A model generated the notes under the pieces. It ran no database searches. It saw only the letters and a list, made by a program, of their open reading frames with translations, and was not told the DNA's origin. Of a stretch of DNA of 64,000 bases, positions 61,189 to 64,000 are shown piece after piece (position 1 is the stretch's first letter; each line of letters opens with the position of its first letter). The translations under genes were made by a program, and so were the position numbers. Source of the DNA: Stieleria neptunia (lineage in GTDB: Bacteria; Planctomycetota; Planctomycetia; Pirellulales; Pirellulaceae); NCBI RefSeq assembly GCF_007754155.1, contig NZ_CP037423.1, positions 3,782,001 to 3,846,000 on the forward strand, given 5' to 3'.

Positions 61189-63399
61189 TCAGCCCACCGT
61201 TGGCACGCCACCCAGGGCCGCGAACCACTCATCCACCGTCTCCAATCGCAGCCGATCCTCGTCGTCGTCCTGATTCACCATCGACGACGGCACAGCGACC
61301 GACGAAGTCACGGCCGACGAACGTGCCGGCGACGCCGATGACTGCGACGCCGGTGGCGGCGGTGATTGCAGTGCCAAGTAATTCAGGACATGAAGTGCAT
61401 CACGCGGCGTGATGTTCCCATCGCGGTTGACATCGAAACGCCAGTCGGTCGCCGTGGGGAACCCCGATGCGAGACGGTTGAGCACATTCAGCGCGTCCAG
61501 CGGCGACACTTTGGTACTGCCGTTGACGTCCAATCGATTGAGCACCGAGTGGAGCGCCCGCTGCAGTTCCGCTTTGTCGATCTTGTCGGGGGTGATCGGA
61601 TCGGGCGCGCCGGGCAGCGACACCAAGTCGGCATACTGGTTTTCAAAGGGGGCGAAATCGCCGACATCGACGATGCCGGAATCATCCAGATCGACGTACT
61701 CCGGCGCGACACTGGTTGTGTGGCCGAACCAGTAAGCAAACGTCGCAAAGTCCAGCAGGTCGACGCGGGCGTTGCCATTCCAATCGCCCTTCAAAACGAA
61801 GAACCGATTGAGACGATCGCCGGTCCAGGTGAACTGGGGGCCCGACGTGACCGCGGGTGAAAGGATCAATCGGTAACGCCCGTCGGGCAATTGTCCCTCG
61901 TCTAGCTGGATCGTGATGGTCGTGCTGTTCGGTACAAAAATGACTTGGTCGCTCCGCAACGCGATGTCGACGGGCGTCTCGAAACCCGTCACGCCCAGAT
62001 TGCGCAACACGATCCCGTCGGGCGGAAGACTGGCAATGCTCTCCCCAATTTCAATCACGATGTCGCGCAACTGACTGCGTTGCCGGATCCAAGAGGTGGG
62101 CTGAGTCCCATGCGCAAGATCGCCCGGGTTGCTACGTCGCGTGTTGAGTGTGATCACCGGGGGATCGGCGGGGTCGCCGATGATCGTCCCGGTTGCCGAT
62201 GACATCGCGCCGACCAGGTAGGGGCGGCCGGTCATTTCCAGTTCACGTGAGACGTCGCGGCTGAATTGGCTGACCGATAGCAGGGTGTGTGCGGCAAAGG
62301 CGTAGCTATCGTTACCGTCCAGAGCGAGCCCATAAACATCGATAAAATCTTCGCCCGGATCTTGAGCGGGCTTGGGAGCATTCTCGATCGTGCCAGCGGT
62401 CCCCGGCGTCCGAATTTCGATCAGGGAATCAAAACTCTCGCTGGGCCGATGTGCCGAAAGGATTAAATTCCCTGACGAAAGGTAATCGAGATCGCCGCTG
62501 GACTGGTAATCGCTTGGCAGCAGCCGCGCCGCTAGGGCAGTGTCGATCTCGAAGACCGTGGTCACGCTTTGAAGGACCAGAAGATCGTCGGATGTCTCAA
62601 GATCTAACAATTTCAGATCCAGTGAGCGTGCGCCGACGGCAAACAGGTCACCCGATTCACTGCCGAAGTCACCGTCGCGACTGTCAATCAGGGCATTGGC
62701 GCTGGGGATGCCGTGGAGATTGATGAAGGTCGCCGCGATCACGCCGGCGTCGACTTGGTCCGGGTGCACTTGGTACAGCCGATCGGCGGTGATCGCGATC
62801 AGGTCGTCGTCATCGGTGAACGCGATGTCGGTAATCGTTTGGGTGGCGTCAATCGTGCCCAGGACGTGCACACAACCGGTTTCGATGTCCACGGTGGCCA
62901 ACCGATTTTCATCATCGACGACGTAGTAATCGGTTTGCTGCCGGGTGACAAAGTGTGCCGCGGCACCGTAGACCGGTCCGAACTCGTCCGCCGAGACGAT
63001 CGTGACGACGACGTCTTCGTCGCGTTCGATCAGGCTGTCCCGGATCGGCTTGACCGACAATTCGACCGTCGACTCGCCCGGATAAAACGTCGCCGTCGCG
63101 GTGACCGGGCCACTTGCGGGAGGATCCTCGGGAAAGAAAATCGTATCGTTTTCGACTTCGCGCGCGGTGTAGTCGACGTCGTAGACGGCATCACCGGAGA
63201 GTTGAAACTTGACCGTCAGGATGTCATCGGTCTCATCCCGCGTCATCGAATACACGATCCGCTTGGCGGGATCTTCGGCGATCGCGACGGGAGTCTCCGC
63301 GGTGACCGAAATCGTCGCCACCAACAACCGACGATCCTCCAGCGATTCCACGCGAGGGCGTCGCGAACGAAACGATCCCACAGTTGACAGGTTTCTCAT
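61189..63399 (-). CDS. LEPR-XLL secreted protein with Calx-beta and dockerin-type repeats (736 aa)
   Basis: Exported surface or secreted protein. The N-terminus RPRVESLEDRRLLVATISV is the LEPR-XLL motif. Residues about 30-130 form a Calx-beta domain (SIERDEDVVVTIVSADE-type end). The middle (about 135-480) is a propeller-like region with DYYVVDDENRLATVDIET. The C-terminus has dockerin/EF-hand-like repeats DWNGNARVDLLDFATFAYWF, VDLDDSGIVDVGDFAPF and FDVNRDGNITPRDALHVLNY. I chose ATG 63399; ATG 63438 adds MWPRRLIGKHQHP. It differs from the giant adhesin in ending with dockerins instead of RTX-like repeats. The region upstream (63400-63882) holds repeats only. Confidence 0.8.
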   Translation of the reverse strand: MRNLSTVGSFRSRRPRVESLEDRRLLVATISVTAETPVAIAEDPAKRIVYSMTRDETDDILTVKFQLSGDAVYDVDYTAREVENDTIFFPEDPPASGPVTATATFYPGESTVELSVKPIRDSLIERDEDVVVTIVSADEFGPVYGAAAHFVTRQQTDYYVVDDENRLATVDIETGCVHVLGTIDATQTITDIAFTDDDDLIAITADRLYQVHPDQVDAGVIAATFINLHGIPSANALIDSRDGDFGSESGDLFAVGARSLDLKLLDLETSDDLLVLQSVTTVFEIDTALAARLLPSDYQSSGDLDYLSSGNLILSAHRPSESFDSLIEIRTPGTAGTIENAPKPAQDPGEDFIDVYGLALDGNDSYAFAAHTLLSVSQFSRDVSRELEMTGRPYLVGAMSSATGTIIGDPADPPVITLNTRRSNPGDLAHGTQPTSWIRQRSQLRDIVIEIGESIASLPPDGIVLRNLGVTGFETPVDIALRSDQVIFVPNSTTITIQLDEGQLPDGRYRLILSPAVTSGPQFTWTGDRLNRFFVLKGDWNGNARVDLLDFATFAYWFGHTTSVAPEYVDLDDSGIVDVGDFAPFENQYADLVSLPGAPDPITPDKIDKAELQRALHSVLNRLDVNGSTKVSPLDALNVLNRLASGFPTATDWRFDVNRDGNITPRDALHVLNYLALQSPPPPASQSSASPARSSAVTSSVAVPSSMVNQDDDEDRLRLETVDEWFAALGGVPTVG

Positions 63400-63757
63400 G
63401 GGGTGTTGGTGTTTGCCGATCAGGCGACGGGGCCACATGGAGGTTTCGACGGGAGGTGGGGAGGGTTCGGATGCAGCCAAGCGACCACTGCGGAAGAGGC
63501 GTAGAACGCACCAAAAAACCGCCCACAGCGTCGTTCTCAGGCATTCCAAGCCGCTCAGAGCGGACTGGTTTGACGCTTGATTGTGCTTGGTGGTGCCCCT
63601 CAATCCAGCCGGAAAAGGGTGTTTTTTTCGGCTCACCCCCTGAATCGACGGGGGCAGCCCCGTTTTCGACGGCTCGATTGAGTCGGGATCGGCTGAGTCA
63701 ATGGTGAGCCGCTGGCCGTAAGGCCTCGGGCAGCGTCGCAGTGCCCGGTCGCTTAGC

Positions 63758-63862
63758 ACCGTCGGAAGAATAAGTGGGATAGGCTTCCAGCCTGTCATGG
63801 CGAAAACAACAGGCTGGAAGCCTATCCCACAATCAATCCCCGCCACTTATTCTTCCGACGGT
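63758..63862. repeat. 105-bp nested inverted repeat
   Basis: Outer arms ACCGTCGGAAGAATAAGTGG (63758-63777) and its complement (63843-63862). Inner perfect 21-bp arms at 63774-63794 and 63810-63830 (GTGGGATAGGC... / ...GCCTATCCCAC). It lies between two reverse-strand LEPR/dockerin genes; a terminator or mobile palindrome. Confidence 0.85.
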
Positions 63863-63882
63863 CCTAAGTGGCATTGGGAACG

Positions 63883-64000
63883 CTACTCCGACAACCGCTT
63901 TAAGAATCGTCTCCCGAACTGTCCGTAGTCTCGGCCGTCGACGTCTCCGTCGCCGTCGAAGTCGAGGGCGGGGTTGAATCCGGGGATGCCGGCTGCTTTC
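63883..64000 (-). CDS. C-terminal dockerin end of a secreted protein (runs off the right edge)
   Basis: The reverse strand encodes GIPGFNPALDFDGDGDVDGR, then DYGQFGRRFLKRLSE and a stop at 63883-63885. DFDGDGDVDGRDYGQF is a dockerin/EF-hand calcium-binding loop. Only 38 residues are inside the window, so the rest of the protein is unknown. Such ends are common on large planctomycete surface proteins. Confidence 0.75.
   Translation of the reverse strand, partial: KAAGIPGFNPALDFDGDGDVDGRDYGQFGRRFLKRLSE

Overview
The window looks like a chromosome segment of a marine planctomycete, probably Pirellulaceae (Rhodopirellula-like). This is inferred from family content, not from a search. The pointers are giant secreted proteins with the N-terminal LEPR-XLL motif (EPLESRRLLAT), dockerin-type C-termini, an ECF sigma factor coupled to a Ser/Thr kinase with WD40 repeats, a DUF1580 protein, and intergenic spacers full of GC-rich inverted repeats.

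Layout. 1-10.9 kb is ordinary backbone: the 5' part of glyA, a large secreted zinc metalloprotease, a GNAT acetyltransferase, a GT2 glycosyltransferase, a lipoprotein alpha/beta hydrolase, a composite inverted-repeat element, a STAS protein and two small membrane proteins. It ends in tRNA-Val(GAC).

10.95-26.34 kb is a 15.35-kb integrative element. It sits in the 3' end of tRNA-Val and is bounded by a perfect 45-bp direct repeat. In order it carries a tyrosine integrase; a replication cassette (RepB/AEP-like primase, DnaB-like helicase, winged-helix protein) with an iteron-like repeat array inside the last gene; zinc-finger and coiled-coil small proteins; a tape-measure-like protein with no capsid, terminase or portal gene; and excisionase-like HTH proteins. 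Near its right end lies a 0.77-kb non-coding region with perfect palindromes, a three-repeat CRISPR-like array (36-bp repeats, 36/37-nt spacers) and a 143-nt region closed by a 15-bp inverted repeat. Two reverse-strand cargo genes, one resembling trypsin-co-occurring (Trypco) conflict-system domains, lie just inside attR. The layout suggests a phage-satellite or plasmid-like element, and this region is the best candidate for something undescribed.

26.35-28.46 kb is a gene graveyard: fragments of a transposase, a quinone oxidoreductase, another integrase and a LEPR-XLL protein. 28.46-43.7 kb is an apparent signalling/surface cluster: ECF sigma factor, 1190-aa kinase-WD40 protein, 2829-aa Calx-beta/PKD/RTX-like adhesin and an APH-fold/ankyrin fusion. 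43.7-46 kb is again degraded (formylglycine-generating-enzyme and methyltransferase relics).

46-60.4 kb is backbone: HAD phosphatase plus FGGY kinase; a membrane protein; a TlpA-like lipoprotein with a long Glu-rich repeat tail; a Baeyer-Villiger-type monooxygenase; a TAXI TRAP solute receptor; a PilT/GspE-like ATPase; a membrane protein plus winged-helix regulator with a matching operator; ispH and a B12-type radical SAM protein. The right end holds a second copy of the 0.35-kb inverted-repeat element, with its core flipped relative to the first, a dockerin-containing LEPR-XLL protein and the dockerin end of another gene.
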